Below are positions 6,117 to 6,808 of a DNA stretch of 6,808 bases, piece by piece. The stretch is from an uncultured Saprospiraceae bacterium (lineage in GTDB: Bacteria; Bacteroidota; Bacteroidia; Chitinophagales; Saprospiraceae). The DNA lies in assembly GCA_937959095.1 (NCBI GenBank), contig CALGLY010000116.1, positions 1 to 6,808 on the forward strand, read 5' to 3'. Both the position numbers and the translations under genes were made by a program. Each line of letters starts with the position of its first letter. The stretch's first letter is position 1. The notes below the pieces were generated by a model. It searched no databases and had not been told where the DNA came from. It saw only the letters and a program-made list of their open reading frames with translations.

Positions 6117-6808
6117 TCAAAGGTCATATTTCCAAGACGCTAGCAAGGAACTATTTGTTTCACAAAAGTCTTTTAATAACTCTTCTGAAAAATAACTTCC
6201 CCAATTGCCTGACTGTCCCTTTCGAAAGAAATTTACATTCTTACCATTAATAAGAATACCACCTTTTTCCTCTTGTTTGGCACGTAATCTATCAAACTCT
6301 GATGCTTCTACAGCCGCATTAATCAAGCTAACATCTACATCCTCCATCCCTATGAACTTCACCACCTCTTTTAATACTTCTACAGCATCCAGTTTCATAT
6401 CCTCATAGCGAACTATAAGTATGCGGTCAGGATGTTCTTCTTGGAATTTCATTGCTTTAGTAATGTGTTGATGCCAAGTACCAATTTCACTAGTAGGTAT
6501 CACATCATAAAATTCCTTAAAAGTCCCTTTAAAACCTCTAGTATCTTGATAGAAATGATAATACGACACTAAGGCATCGCGTCCATCTCTAACGATGTAA
6601 ATTGTTTTCGGATATTTATTCATAAAGGCATGGTGAGTCTTAATAATTCGAGGACTCTTCATGGTCAGAATCTTATCCGCTGATACATATACAGATGGGA
6701 TGTAAGACTCTAGTTCTTCATACTCTAGCGCACTTCCTTTTATGATATATGTAAGCAGAAATCGCATCCAAGTATTACCTGATTTTGGATAGGAAAGTAA
6801 GAACGTAT
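6117..6808 (-). CDS. PAPS-dependent sulfotransferase (Sulfotransfer_1-like), N-terminus beyond window edge
   Basis: The frame stays open to the right edge, giving 229 visible residues. The segment upstream of the ATG at 6767 translates as TFLLSYPKSGNTW, so the canonical phosphosulfate loop YPKSGNTW (about 6768-6791) spans that ATG. The ATG is therefore internal, and the true start is outside the window, probably a few tens of residues upstream. Further motifs are IIKTHHAF (probable catalytic His, near 6632-6650), the 3'-phosphate site IVRDGRDALVSYYHF (near 6549-6595), IVRYEDM, and the C-terminal FFRKGQSGNW (near 6198-6230), which retains the RKGxxGxW pattern. These place it in the same family as the sulfotransferase at 836-1537, although overall similarity is limited. 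It is the most upstream visible gene of the presumed operon. Probable role: sulfation of the locus glycan; acceptor not predictable. Confidence 0.92.
   Translation of the reverse strand, partial: TFLLSYPKSGNTWMRFLLTYIIKGSALEYEELESYIPSVYVSADKILTMKSPRIIKTHHAFMNKYPKTIYIVRDGRDALVSYYHFYQDTRGFKGTFKEFYDVIPTSEIGTWHQHITKAMKFQEEHPDRILIVRYEDMKLDAVEVLKEVVKFIGMEDVDVSLINAAVEASEFDRLRAKQEEKGGILINGKNVNFFRKGQSGNWGSYFSEELLKDFCETNSSLLASWKYDL

Noticed and set aside
836..6808. Three sulfotransferases as a recent tandem duplication
   Set aside because: The middle enzyme belongs to another subfamily, and the two related ones share little beyond the motifs, so no recent duplication is supported.

Overview
The window is one uninterrupted stretch of minus-strand genes, roughly 35-40% GC by eye. 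It reads as part of a surface-polysaccharide (O-antigen, capsule or exopolysaccharide) biosynthesis locus. AT-rich coding sequence, A-rich leaders without clear Shine-Dalgarno sequences and the flavour of the proteins suggest a member of the Bacteroidota. That placement is an inference; there is no rRNA or other marker gene to test it.

Transcription runs from high to low coordinates. In that order the genes are: a PAPS-dependent sulfotransferase whose N-terminus lies beyond the right edge (6808-6117); a second sulfotransferase of a different subfamily, apparently starting at TTG (6083-5112); a small cupin protein (5115-4684); a DegT-family PLP sugar aminotransferase resembling GDP-perosamine synthase (4687-3572); a class I SAM methyltransferase (3585-2827); a GT4-type glycosyltransferase (2830-1562); a third sulfotransferase (1537-836); and an MBOAT O-acyltransferase of the AlgI/DltB type that runs off the left edge (832-1). 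Four junctions overlap (three ATGA overlaps and one of 14 nt). The remaining gaps are 33, 24 and 3 nt. There is no room for internal promoters or terminators of usual size, so all eight genes probably sit on one mRNA.

A coherent reading is that the aminotransferase makes a 4-amino-4,6-dideoxyhexose nucleotide sugar. The methyltransferase, which from memory resembles the TylM1/DesVI sugar N-methyltransferases, may methylate that amine. The GT4 enzyme adds a sugar to the growing glycan. Three sulfotransferases and one membrane O-acyltransferase then decorate it. The density of sulfotransferases (three of eight genes) is the most distinctive feature and predicts a sulfated, possibly N-methylated and O-acylated surface glycan. 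Genes for nucleotide-sugar precursors (for example a 4,6-dehydratase), polymerase, flippase and export are not in the window and should lie outside it.

No RNA genes, mobile elements, CRISPR arrays or long repeats were recognised.
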